Below, piece by piece: positions 8,778 through 15,972 of a DNA stretch of 64,000 nucleotides. Position 1 is the stretch's first letter; every line of letters begins with the position of its first letter. The notes under the pieces are model-generated. The model saw only the letters and a program-made list of their open reading frames with translations. It made no database searches and had not been told where the DNA came from. The translations under genes were made by a program, and so were the position numbers. The DNA is from an uncultured Macellibacteroides sp. (lineage in GTDB: Bacteria; Bacteroidota; Bacteroidia; Bacteroidales; Tannerellaceae): the NCBI RefSeq assembly GCF_963667135.1, contig NZ_OY762974.1, positions 3,162,001 through 3,226,000 on the forward strand. The letters run 5' to 3'.

Positions 8778-9521
8778 ATGAATAGCTTTCTTAAAAAATA
8801 TCTTGGAAAACGTTTGCAATACAATTGGATGTTTGGGTTAGCTTTAATACTGTTCTTTGGAATACCTCGATTTGTAATTGTGCTTCAATCTTATGTGACA
8901 AGGAATTACAGTATGGTTATGCTGGTTTTCCTTACTATGTGGTTTGTTCCGTTTATTTTCCTATCTAAATCGGGCAGAAGATATATTGGCATCAAGAAGC
9001 CCAATCATTATTGGTTCCTTTGCCTTTCTTTTATAGCCGGTATAGTATCTTGCATGATAATTTTCTACCTCTTTTTAGTCCTGTTTGATAAATCGATCGA
9101 AAATGCCTTCGTTTATATAGGAGGAAACAATGCCGGAGCTTCCATGCCAGTAGCAGAAAGACATATTTATTTTTGGATTGCTGCTATTCCAAGTATGTTA
9201 TTTAGTCCTATTGGAGAAGAATTTTTATACAGAGGGATTGTACACGGCAGTTTTGTTTCAAGATTCGGCGAATGGCGCGCCTCTGTTTTCGATTCGTTGG
9301 CGTTTGCATTAACTCATGTGGCTCACTTTGGTATTGTCTATATTTTGGGGAATTGGCAGTTTTTACCTCTTCCTGCTACCATTTGGGTTTTATCAATGTT
9401 TTTTGTTAGCCAGATCTTTTTTCGATGCAAACTATTTTGTGATTCTATTTGGGGAGCTGTTCTTGCACATGCCGGGTTTAATCTTGCCATGATGTATTTT
9501 ATATTTTATCATATACTTTGA
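8778..9521 (+). CDS. CPBP-family intramembrane metalloprotease
   Basis: Integral membrane protein of 247 residues with about seven hydrophobic segments and the three motifs of the CAAX protease and bacteriocin-processing (CPBP/Abi) family: PIGEEFLYRG (EExxxR), FALTHVAHFG (metal-binding His) and LAHAGFNLAMM. It probably cleaves a membrane substrate, but the substrate is unknown. It is followed 38 bases later by the acetyltransferase gene and may be co-transcribed with it. Confidence 0.85.
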   Translation: MNSFLKKYLGKRLQYNWMFGLALILFFGIPRFVIVLQSYVTRNYSMVMLVFLTMWFVPFIFLSKSGRRYIGIKKPNHYWFLCLSFIAGIVSCMIIFYLFLVLFDKSIENAFVYIGGNNAGASMPVAERHIYFWIAAIPSMLFSPIGEEFLYRGIVHGSFVSRFGEWRASVFDSLAFALTHVAHFGIVYILGNWQFLPLPATIWVLSMFFVSQIFFRCKLFCDSIWGAVLAHAGFNLAMMYFIFYHIL

Positions 9522-9559
9522 ACCGATAATTGCCTAATGATTTTTTAAATTTAAGTGTT

Positions 9560-10180
9560 ATGAAAACAGAGATGGAGAAGTGTCTGGCCGGAGAGTGGTA
9601 CGATTGTCACGACAAGGTTTTTCTGGAGTTGAAGAATAAGACTCACCATTTATTGATGAAATACAACGCATTGGCTTACGACTTGAAAAAGGAAAAAAAC
9701 GAAGTGTTGAAAGAAATGTTTGGCAGTATTGGCAAAAGCGTATCTGTGGGCCATATGTTTGTCTGCGATTATGGTTGTAATATACATATTGGAAATAATG
9801 TTACCATAAATACAGGATGTACGTTCGTAGACTGCAATAAAATTACAATAGGGAATAATGTGCTGATAGCTCCCAATGTACAGATTTATACGGCAACACA
9901 TCCGGTAGAGCTAAATGAACGTCTGCTTCCCATCGGTACACCCGAAAATAATGAATATTTCCGTCGAACATTTGCTCTTCCGGTAACTATCGGAGATGGA
10001 TGCTGGATTGGGGGAGGTGTAATTATCTTACCCGGAATCACCATAGGGCATGGGAGTGTGATAGGTGCCGGAAGCGTAGTAACAAAAAGTATTCCAGCCA
10101 ATAGCCTGGCTGTTGGAAATCCTTGCAAAGTACTTCGTAAAATCAACGAATCGCAATTAGATGATTCACAAACGAAATAA
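9560..10180 (+). CDS. Sugar O-acetyltransferase (maltose/galactoside type)
   Basis: Left-handed beta-helix acetyltransferase of the Maa/LacA family, 206 residues, transferring acetyl from acetyl-CoA to a sugar. The N-terminus MKTEMEKCLAGEWYDCHD is the family's N-terminal domain. Hexapeptide repeats follow (IHIGNNVTINTGC, KITIGNNVLIAPN), with the catalytic histidine in TATHPVELNERL and the C-terminal IGHGSVIGAGSVVTKSIP. The frame is open to a TTG at 9530, but the family N-terminus begins at the ATG at 9560, which I use as the start. Confidence 0.9.
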   Translation: MKTEMEKCLAGEWYDCHDKVFLELKNKTHHLLMKYNALAYDLKKEKNEVLKEMFGSIGKSVSVGHMFVCDYGCNIHIGNNVTINTGCTFVDCNKITIGNNVLIAPNVQIYTATHPVELNERLLPIGTPENNEYFRRTFALPVTIGDGCWIGGGVIILPGITIGHGSVIGAGSVVTKSIPANSLAVGNPCKVLRKINESQLDDSQTK

Positions 10181-10189
10181 ATAATTTAA

Positions 10190-10234
10190 CCCATTGGATA
10201 AAATTAAATGCTTAGATTTAATTCATCCAATGGG
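10190..10234. terminator. Bidirectional terminator between convergent genes
   Basis: CCCATTGGAT at 10190-10199 pairs with ATCCAATGGG at 10225-10234, and the inner AAATTAAAT pairs with ATTTAATT, giving a long stem with a short loop between the acetyltransferase and qorB-like stop codons. Confidence 0.7.
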
Positions 10235-10254
10235 AAAAGAATTTAGTCTGAGGA

Positions 10255-11103
10255 TTACTGAGCCAATGCCTCCGCAACAACTTTGGACAGCGGAGTAGTA
10301 GTCCGACCTATAAGTTTTGATAGTTGATGGCCATCGTCAAATAAATCATTTTTTGATGCACCAACATCCCAACTGGCTATTGCAGCTGCAAATCCTTCGG
10401 GAATACCAATGTTTTTAAGAATTCCGGCGTATTCGCTCTCCGGTAAATCAGTATATGGAAATACTTTACCAATTTGGCTGGAAACTTCGGCAGCCAGTTC
10501 TGTCAAAGTATAGGCCTCGTCGCCTGCCAGTTCGTATACTTTGTTTACATGACCATCGCTTGTAATTACAACCGCAGCAGCTTCCGCAAAATCAACACGG
10601 GCGGCCGATGCTATTTTTCCGTTGCCGGCACTCCCGATAAATGCTCCGTTGGCAATTGCTCCCGACAGTGAACCCGTATAATTCTCGGTGTACCATCCGT
10701 TTCGTAATATAGTGTAGGGTACGCCCGATGCCTTCAAGGCAGCTTCTGTATCCAAATGTTCGCCGGCCAGATTTAGCGAAGATCTATCTGCGTGCAGCAA
10801 GCTTGTATATACAATCCACTTTATTCCAACCTGTTTGGCTGCATTAATAACGTTGGCATGTTGCTTTGACCGCTGACCTATTTCGTTACTTGATATCAAC
10901 AAAAGAGTGTCAATTCCATGTAAAGAGGCTGTTAAACTTTCCGGTTTGCTATAGTCAAACGCCCGTGCTTCCACGCCCATCGCCGAACACTTTTCCGGGT
11001 TGCGTACTAATGCTACAATGTTATTAGCCGGCACTTTTTCTTTTAGCTTTTCTACTACAATGCGCCCCAATTGTCCGGTTGCTCCTGTTACTCCGATTTT
11101 CAT
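10255..11103 (-). CDS. qorB: NAD(P)H:quinone oxidoreductase-like SDR (QorB/NmrA type)
   Basis: Atypical short-chain dehydrogenase of the NmrA/QOR2 family, 282 residues, expected to reduce quinones with NAD(P)H in the cytoplasm. The N-terminus MKIGVTGATGQLGRIVVEKL holds the Rossmann glycine motif. Other family features are VEARAFDYSKPESL, WIVYTSLLHAD and LRNGWYTENYTG. The frame is open to an ATG at 11160, but the family start is MKIGVTG at 11103, preceded by an AAAAAAGAATT ribosome-binding stretch. It is divergent from an HxlR regulator, the arrangement known for redox-responsive qor/qorR pairs. Confidence 0.85.
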   Translation of the reverse strand: MKIGVTGATGQLGRIVVEKLKEKVPANNIVALVRNPEKCSAMGVEARAFDYSKPESLTASLHGIDTLLLISSNEIGQRSKQHANVINAAKQVGIKWIVYTSLLHADRSSLNLAGEHLDTEAALKASGVPYTILRNGWYTENYTGSLSGAIANGAFIGSAGNGKIASAARVDFAEAAAVVITSDGHVNKVYELAGDEAYTLTELAAEVSSQIGKVFPYTDLPESEYAGILKNIGIPEGFAAAIASWDVGASKNDLFDDGHQLSKLIGRTTTPLSKVVAEALAQ

Positions 11104-11264
11104 TTTAATTCTTTTTTTATGATTACTATTATCTTGTTTATTAAATAGATGAAATTGCATTATATAATAACTTCCTATCTCAAATTAAAACAGTTATGAC
11201 CCTATTTTTACTTATTTAAATTGTTAAATAGTATAAAACTCACTAAAGCAAATAAACCATGTCT

Positions 11265-11356
11265 TATATTTGTTACGCAAAGAAACTAACAATAGTTTAT
11301 ATTTGTAACAGGTTACCTTTTGGTAACCTAAAAGAAAGTAGTAACCAAAAGGTAAC
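11265..11356. promoter_or_regulatory. HxlR/QorR-type operator and promoters
   Basis: Two TATATTTG -7 elements on the plus strand lie at 11265-11272 and 11298-11305. Just after the second is a perfect palindrome, GGTTACC-TTTT-GGTAACC (11311-11328), and then the related GTAACCAAAAGGTAAC (11341-11356) ending five bases before the HxlR ATG. The first palindrome covers the expected start site. Autoregulation and control of the divergent qorB-like gene by HxlR is the natural reading (inference). Confidence 0.6.
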
Positions 11357-11360
11357 AAAT

Positions 11361-11684
11361 ATGATAAAGTCAGGGAAAAAAATAAACTGTCCCGTCACAG
11401 CATCCATTGAATTAATCGGCGGAAAGTGGAAAACAATTATCCTATACTCGCTATTGTCCGGCACAAGACGCTTTGGCGAAATAGCTGTCCGTATCCCCGA
11501 TATTTCCCGAAAAGTACTTACAGAACAATTAAAAGAATTGGAATCAGACGGCTTGATAGTCCGAGAACAATACAAAGAAATACCTCCACGGGTAGAATAC
11601 TCGCTCACAGAGCTTGGCAAAAGCCTCTCCTCCGTATTTAGAGAACTGGAAATATGGGGAACAGAAAACTTGTTGACAAAGTGA
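11361..11684 (+). CDS. HxlR-family winged-helix regulator
   Basis: Transcription factor of the HxlR/QorR (DUF24) family, 107 residues. The diagnostic N-terminus is CPVTASIELIGGKWKTIIL, with a redox-sensing-type cysteine just before the first helix. The recognition region FGEIAVRIPDISRKVLTEQLKELESDGL follows, and the C-terminus is EYSLTELGKSLSSVFRELEIWG. The frame is open upstream to 11259, but I chose ATG 11361 because the family starts there and the upstream DNA is operator. It is divergent from the qorB-like gene. The stop codon is followed in the same frame by a sulfatase remnant. Confidence 0.88.
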   Translation: MIKSGKKINCPVTASIELIGGKWKTIILYSLLSGTRRFGEIAVRIPDISRKVLTEQLKELESDGLIVREQYKEIPPRVEYSLTELGKSLSSVFRELEIWGTENLLTK

Positions 11685-11780
11685 TCTTTGGCCGATACCT
11701 ATCCCGACAGAGTAGCAGCCATGGTAAAACAGTACGAATCATGGGCTAAAAGGAGCATGGTAGTTCCTTCCCCCAACTAA
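11685..11780 (+). pseudogene. Remnant of a sulfatase C-terminus
   Basis: Directly after the HxlR stop, and in the same frame, is an open stretch ending at TAA 11778-11780. It translates to LADTYPDRVAAMVKQYESWA followed by KRSMVVPSPN. This is the typical C-terminal end of Bacteroidales arylsulfatases (Asp-Leu-Ala...YPdrv...l...W..WAkr). No catalytic part exists in the window, so this is a ~30-codon relic left by a deletion or recombination, located at the edge of the accessory island. Confidence 0.65.
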
Positions 11781-11785
11781 TAACC

Positions 11786-11824
11786 AAGGCATCGTAAGAT
11801 CTTTTTTCTTACGATGCCTTTTTC
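11786..11824 (+). terminator. Strong intrinsic terminator
   Basis: AAGGCATCGTAAGA (11786-11799) pairs perfectly with TCTTACGATGCCTT (11807-11820) over a 7-base loop and is followed by a T run. It probably belonged to the lost sulfatase gene and now terminates the HxlR transcript. Confidence 0.8.
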
Positions 11825-11863
11825 TATTTCGCCACTTACGTTTTTTTTGTTTTACTATTGAAA

Positions 11864-12568
11864 TTACTTTTTTAGTTTCATATAATACAATAACATATCA
11901 ATGAATCTAGGAAAGGTATTTGAATTATTCCATAGCTGTATGCGAGCGTTTATTTGATCTTTACTTAATTTGTTAAGTATCTCAAATAAAATAGTCTGTT
12001 CCTTTTTGCGCAATGCTACAAGGCTTGTCTGGTTGAGATTTAGGACTTTGATTGTTTTAAAAGCCTCTTGTTGTGATGGGGTTAATTTACTATGATTTAT
12101 TTCACAATCTCTTATAGTCAGAAACGGGCATGAGGGTACTATTTCTCCAATTGTATTATATTTAAAATAACTGTGACAACTTACTTTTTGCAAAAAATTA
12201 GTATCAATCTTTGAGTCATGTTTTGCTTCCCCACAATGCTGATCTGAAGGTTTCTTTCCTTTGGAATAATTACATGATGCATAAATATTCATGTACTCCA
12301 TCTGTAAATCTGGTCGCCCATAAATCCCATTTTCCGGTATAAAATGTTCATTGTGGCTACCTTCATAACTATCCTTTTGGAAATGAGTAATTGGTTGTTG
12401 GCAATAGCAACATATTCCTTTTTGTTCAGATCTTAGGTAGCCGTTTAACTCTTCTTTTCTATCAAAATCTGAATACAAAACAGATTGTTTTGCCTTTTTT
12501 CGTTCTTTTATCCAGTTCAGCAACAAAGCAGATGCTTTCGAATTAATTTTCTTCTTAATATATCTCAT
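11864..12568 (-). CDS. ptuB: PtuB-type HNH endonuclease, Septu defence
   Basis: Predicted nuclease of a Septu-type anti-phage system, 234 residues, TIGR02646-like. Visible features are the zinc/HNH core CCYCQQPI near residue 60, the HNEHFIP histidine motif near 80, and an internal Cys/His cluster (YASCNYSKG, DQHCGEAKHD) near 105-125. The gene begins 14 bases after the PtuA-type ATPase stop, so the two are co-transcribed. In known Septu, PtuA assembles with PtuB and licenses DNA cleavage during infection. Assignment rests on the ATPase/HNH pairing plus motifs; no retron reverse transcriptase is present nearby. Confidence 0.82.
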   Translation of the reverse strand: MRYIKKKINSKASALLLNWIKERKKAKQSVLYSDFDRKEELNGYLRSEQKGICCYCQQPITHFQKDSYEGSHNEHFIPENGIYGRPDLQMEYMNIYASCNYSKGKKPSDQHCGEAKHDSKIDTNFLQKVSCHSYFKYNTIGEIVPSCPFLTIRDCEINHSKLTPSQQEAFKTIKVLNLNQTSLVALRKKEQTILFEILNKLSKDQINARIQLWNNSNTFPRFIDMLLYYMKLKK

Positions 12569-12582
12569 CCAGTAAAATAAGA

Positions 12583-13842
12583 TTAAAAGAAATTCAACAT
12601 CATATCTGCCCTCTGCAACTCACTATGACTTTTACCTAAAAATTCTTCAAGTTCTGTTCGCAGTTCATTCGCTTTACTCGTTCTTCCTCTTCCACTTTCA
12701 ATTAATATGGAGTATTCTTCAATTTTTTCTTTAATTTCATCGGGCATTTCTGCCGTATGCATTTCATTTAATATCGAATTGACGTCTTTACCATATTGAA
12801 TTGGAAAATCAAAAGCTTGTTTTTCAGAGATGTTAAATATTTTTCCATCCTTTAATGAGCCAATTACTAAAGGAGCGTGTGTTGATACAATAAATTGTAA
12901 CGCAGGAAAAGCTGTTCTTAAATCTCCTACGATCTTTTTTTGCCATGCAGGATGAAGATGCAGATCTATTTCATCAATCAATACAATACCCGTAGTTTCT
13001 TTAGATGCTTGTTCGCCCAAATGCGGATTAAGCAAATAGCATCGAAATGCAATTTCCATAACCATTGCAAGCGTACTTCTTACTCCATCAGATAGCATAT
13101 GAAAAGGAATGGATTCGTGATTGTCTTTAAGTTCAATAGTCAGTTCATCCTTTTTGACATCATGGTATATTCTTGCACAATCGTTAATACATGCCATTAC
13201 TGCTTTATTCACGACTTCAAGTAAAACAGATTTTTGACCCTGTTGCAATTCCCACAAAGTTTCGGTCTTGTAAATATTAAGAAAGAACCAAACGTTAGTT
13301 AATGCGTCAAGGGAATTATAATAACCTCTCAATCTGCTACCGTCAGCATCTAATCCTGTATTCTTTTTTTCTTTTTTGTAGCGATCTGTTGAATAGTAAG
13401 CAATTAAAGGAATATTTTTTTCTTCTCCGTTTCTTACAATTCTTTGTATTATTTTAGAAACAGCTTTTATCTCGGTAGCATTTACGTATCTGGTATTTCC
13501 TCCATGTTTTTCTAAAGTTCTTTCCCATATTATTGGCTCGTCTTTATAAATAGACGGGTGGATGTACTCCGAAACATAAGCTTCAACCTTAATGTGTACT
13601 TCATATTGTCGTTCTCCGTTATTTAATCGAACGTCGTCAGTAGCTATACTCGGACTTGATATTTTGTTCTCAATTTTGTCGACCTCACTATATAATGAAC
13701 CAATAGCAATACGAGCAGCTTCTAAGATGGCTGTTTTACCAGTTCCATTTATACCTACAATAATATTGAAGCTTTTATCTAGCTCTATCTTTAAGTTTTC
13801 GTAACAACGAAAATTTTGTAATTCAATACTTTTTAGGTTCAT
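12583..13842 (-). CDS. ptuA: PtuA-type ATPase, Septu defence
   Basis: SMC-like AAA ATPase of 419 residues. Walker A is GINGTGKTA (residues 30-38), the signature-like motif is LSDGVRSTLAM (~250), Walker B is IVLIDEIDLHLHPAW (~285-300) and the switch histidine is in STHAPLVIGS (~320). It overlaps no neighbour, has its own promoter (13940-13947) and leads ptuB. The compact size and the partner HNH gene fit PtuA of Septu; standalone OLD-family or other AAA_15/21 ATPases are less likely because of the partner. Confidence 0.82.
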   Translation of the reverse strand: MNLKSIELQNFRCYENLKIELDKSFNIIVGINGTGKTAILEAARIAIGSLYSEVDKIENKISSPSIATDDVRLNNGERQYEVHIKVEAYVSEYIHPSIYKDEPIIWERTLEKHGGNTRYVNATEIKAVSKIIQRIVRNGEEKNIPLIAYYSTDRYKKEKKNTGLDADGSRLRGYYNSLDALTNVWFFLNIYKTETLWELQQGQKSVLLEVVNKAVMACINDCARIYHDVKKDELTIELKDNHESIPFHMLSDGVRSTLAMVMEIAFRCYLLNPHLGEQASKETTGIVLIDEIDLHLHPAWQKKIVGDLRTAFPALQFIVSTHAPLVIGSLKDGKIFNISEKQAFDFPIQYGKDVNSILNEMHTAEMPDEIKEKIEEYSILIESGRGRTSKANELRTELEEFLGKSHSELQRADMMLNFF

Positions 13843-13939
13843 ATATACAATGACTATTTTTTAATTCGTTAATAAATTTATGCGAGTACTATGCAACTAA
13901 ATTTATCATACTGTTTTTTTTAAAGAATACTTTATGTTA

Positions 13940-13947
13940 CAAAGATA
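13940..13947 (-). promoter_or_regulatory. -7 element for the Septu operon
   Basis: The minus strand reads TATCTTTG, about 98 bases upstream of the ptuA ATG at 13842, giving a ~90-base leader. The intervening leader is AT-rich without clear structure. Confidence 0.5.
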
Positions 13948-14005
13948 AAAAATTAAATATATAGCCTTCTTATATTTTAGTAATTTCTAAAAAAGATTGG
14001 ACTTT

Positions 14006-14077
14006 CCCAAAGGCAACCAGTCGGGGTGTTGTTGATTCCGGGTGTTGATTGGATTTCTGCCCGACCGGTGCTTTGGG
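14006..14077 (-). terminator. Terminator-like hairpin ending the replication module
   Basis: On the minus strand CCCAAAGCACCGGTCGGG (14077-14060) pairs with CCCGACTGGTTGCCTTTGGG (14025-14006) with one wobble and a small bulge; a T-run follows at 13990-13995. It lies just after the in-frame end of the primase reading frame at 14085, as expected for that operon's terminator. Confidence 0.6.
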
Positions 14078-14084
14078 TTGTTTT

Positions 14085-14252
14085 TTACTTATCGCCTTCT
14101 TTCCTGATGCCGAACATGGTATTGGGGCGGCCTAGTTCGTTGGCTATTATTCGGAGGCGTTGGTTGGTGTTTGCGAGGTGCTTTAACACTTCGGTGCGGG
14201 CTTCGCCGTTCGATGTGTAAAAGAGTACCCGCATTATGCTATCTACTTCCCT
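14085..14252 (-). pseudogene. In-frame tail of the primase gene beyond a premature stop
   Basis: After the TGA at 14253-14255 the same frame stays open for 55 codons to TAA at 14085-14087. The translation reads REVDSIMRVLFYTSNGEART directly after the stop and ends NTMFGIRKEGDK. It continues the helical pattern ESMELQL/REVDSIM without a break, so the TGA most likely replaced an amino-acid codon (for example CGA to TGA). An internal ATG at 14234 could give a 49-residue peptide, but there is no convincing ribosome-binding site. Confidence 0.6.
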
Positions 14253-15962
14253 TCACAACTGCAGCTCCATGCTTTCTAAACGAGGGCGTTCGTGTTGGTT
14301 TTGCTTGTTGTATTGCAGGATATCCAGCTCTTCGTCTGTAAACAGATGGGCCACCTTTTCGAATTCCGGCAAAAGGGTTACTTCAACCAGTCGGCCGTTG
14401 CCAGCAATACCTTCGGCTGCTGTTTCGCCTTGGCCTTCGTTGCCGATGCCCTTACCAGTAAGGGAACTTGGAATGTTACCAACTCCCTTTTCCGGGTTGG
14501 GACTTTGTCCGTTACCGCCATTATTAAGGAGATCGGCACTGTTACTTGTTGCGCTTCTTTCTGCTATTTTTGCATCCGACTCATTCTCTGCATTCTTGAT
14601 TCGGTAATTGTTGCAGGTGCATTCGCGGTAGATGGAGCGGAAGGCTTCTTTGCCGAGTTTGCGGAACAGGGAGTCGGGATCTTCGCCATCGGGGAGTTGG
14701 CAGTTCATTACGGAGATACCTGCTTTTAGTAACTGGGAGGCAATACGGGAGGCGGATTTTTGTCCGGCTGCGTCGTTGTCGAGTACCAACGATACACGGC
14801 GGGTGTATTGTTTTAGCAACTCAATTTGTGCTTCGGATAGTGCCGATCCGCAAAGTGCCACGGTGTTGGTATGGCCGGCAGTGTGCATGGCAATGCAATC
14901 CTTTGGGCCTTCCACAATATCCACGTATCCTTCCCGCCGGATGGAATCGATTGCCTGGTACAATCCGTAAATTACATTGCTCTTGTTGTACAAGGCGCTG
15001 TTGGGGCTGTTGATGTACTTGGCTACCCTGCCACTTGCAGTAGATTCGTCTTTTAGGACGGACCTACAGGTAAAGCCAACCAATGTTCCACTTTCGTTGT
15101 GGATAGGAAAAGCGATGCGCCCCCGGAACTGACCAAATCCACGGGAAGGATACATGGGCACCAACCCCACGCCAAAATCCACATAGGCCTGGCAAAGTTC
15201 AGGACAATCGGGTTGATACCCGTACCATGTTTTCGTAAAGCTTACATTCTCGTCCACCATGGCCCGGAGCTGTTCCGGGGTTGCCTCGGGCTGCTTCGTT
15301 TCCGAAGATTGCTTCGGCTGCATGGAAGAGCCCAGCGGAGCAAAGAACCCAACATCCTCCTGATAGAACCCTGGCGATTCTCCTCCCGAATGGACAGAAG
15401 CAACATCACGAGAGCAACCAGTTATACCCTTTGCAGAGCAACTGCTCTGGTTCTCTAGAGAAGACCCTGATCGATTATGCTGGGTGGAATCAGATATGCT
15501 ATCCGGTGAATTGTTTTCCCGCAACGAGACAGCACCCTCCGGGAAACCGTTGGATAGATCCGAAGCCTTGATGTTCCCGTGGTTGCTTTTGGCAATAAGC
15601 ATCCCGTTACCGGCAATTGCCGGGGTGGTGTTTGTTTGGCCGTTGCTCATGAAAGCAGGTTTGCCGGAATTAGCTGCCGGCCCGCCGTGGCGGGAGCAGA
15701 TTAGGTTCAGGGCCTCGGGGAACGTGCAATTCTCTTTTTCCATTACGAACTTGATAGCATCGCCACCCTTGTTGCAGGGGAAGCAATGCCACAGCCCTTT
15801 GTTGGTATCCACTTGCAGGGACGGGTGTTTATCCGCATGAAAGGGACAATGTATTAAGGCCTTGCCGTTGTGGTTTACCGTTAGCGGAGCGTACCAGCCC
15901 ATAACGGTTTCAAGTTTTACGTGATTTTCAATATAGAGCGATTGTGGTGAATGTTTTTTCAT
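14253..15962 (-). CDS. CHC2 zinc-finger/Toprim DNA primase, C-terminally truncated
   Basis: DnaG-like primase of a mobile-element replication module, 569 residues. The zinc ribbon uses C39, H42, C60 and C63 (CPFH...CFPC). The Toprim domain shows DIVEGPKD (acidic motif) and LVLDNDAAG. A long low-complexity Ser/Asn/Gly-rich linker (~residues 100-250) separates zinc finger and core. The open frame extends to 16112 inside dnaB, but the family-like start MKKHSPQSLY at 15962 lies 10 bases after the dnaB stop and is used here. A premature TGA removes the last ~55 codons, which follow in frame. Whether the truncated protein works is unknown. Confidence 0.82.
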   Translation of the reverse strand: MKKHSPQSLYIENHVKLETVMGWYAPLTVNHNGKALIHCPFHADKHPSLQVDTNKGLWHCFPCNKGGDAIKFVMEKENCTFPEALNLICSRHGGPAANSGKPAFMSNGQTNTTPAIAGNGMLIAKSNHGNIKASDLSNGFPEGAVSLRENNSPDSISDSTQHNRSGSSLENQSSCSAKGITGCSRDVASVHSGGESPGFYQEDVGFFAPLGSSMQPKQSSETKQPEATPEQLRAMVDENVSFTKTWYGYQPDCPELCQAYVDFGVGLVPMYPSRGFGQFRGRIAFPIHNESGTLVGFTCRSVLKDESTASGRVAKYINSPNSALYNKSNVIYGLYQAIDSIRREGYVDIVEGPKDCIAMHTAGHTNTVALCGSALSEAQIELLKQYTRRVSLVLDNDAAGQKSASRIASQLLKAGISVMNCQLPDGEDPDSLFRKLGKEAFRSIYRECTCNNYRIKNAENESDAKIAERSATSNSADLLNNGGNGQSPNPEKGVGNIPSSLTGKGIGNEGQGETAAEGIAGNGRLVEVTLLPEFEKVAHLFTDEELDILQYNKQNQHERPRLESMELQL

Positions 15963-15972
15963 GGTGTAAGTG

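Noticed and set aside
11864-13842. Retron carrying PtuAB effectors
   Set aside because: No reverse transcriptase or msr/msd-like RNA is visible on either side, so a standalone Septu system is preferred.
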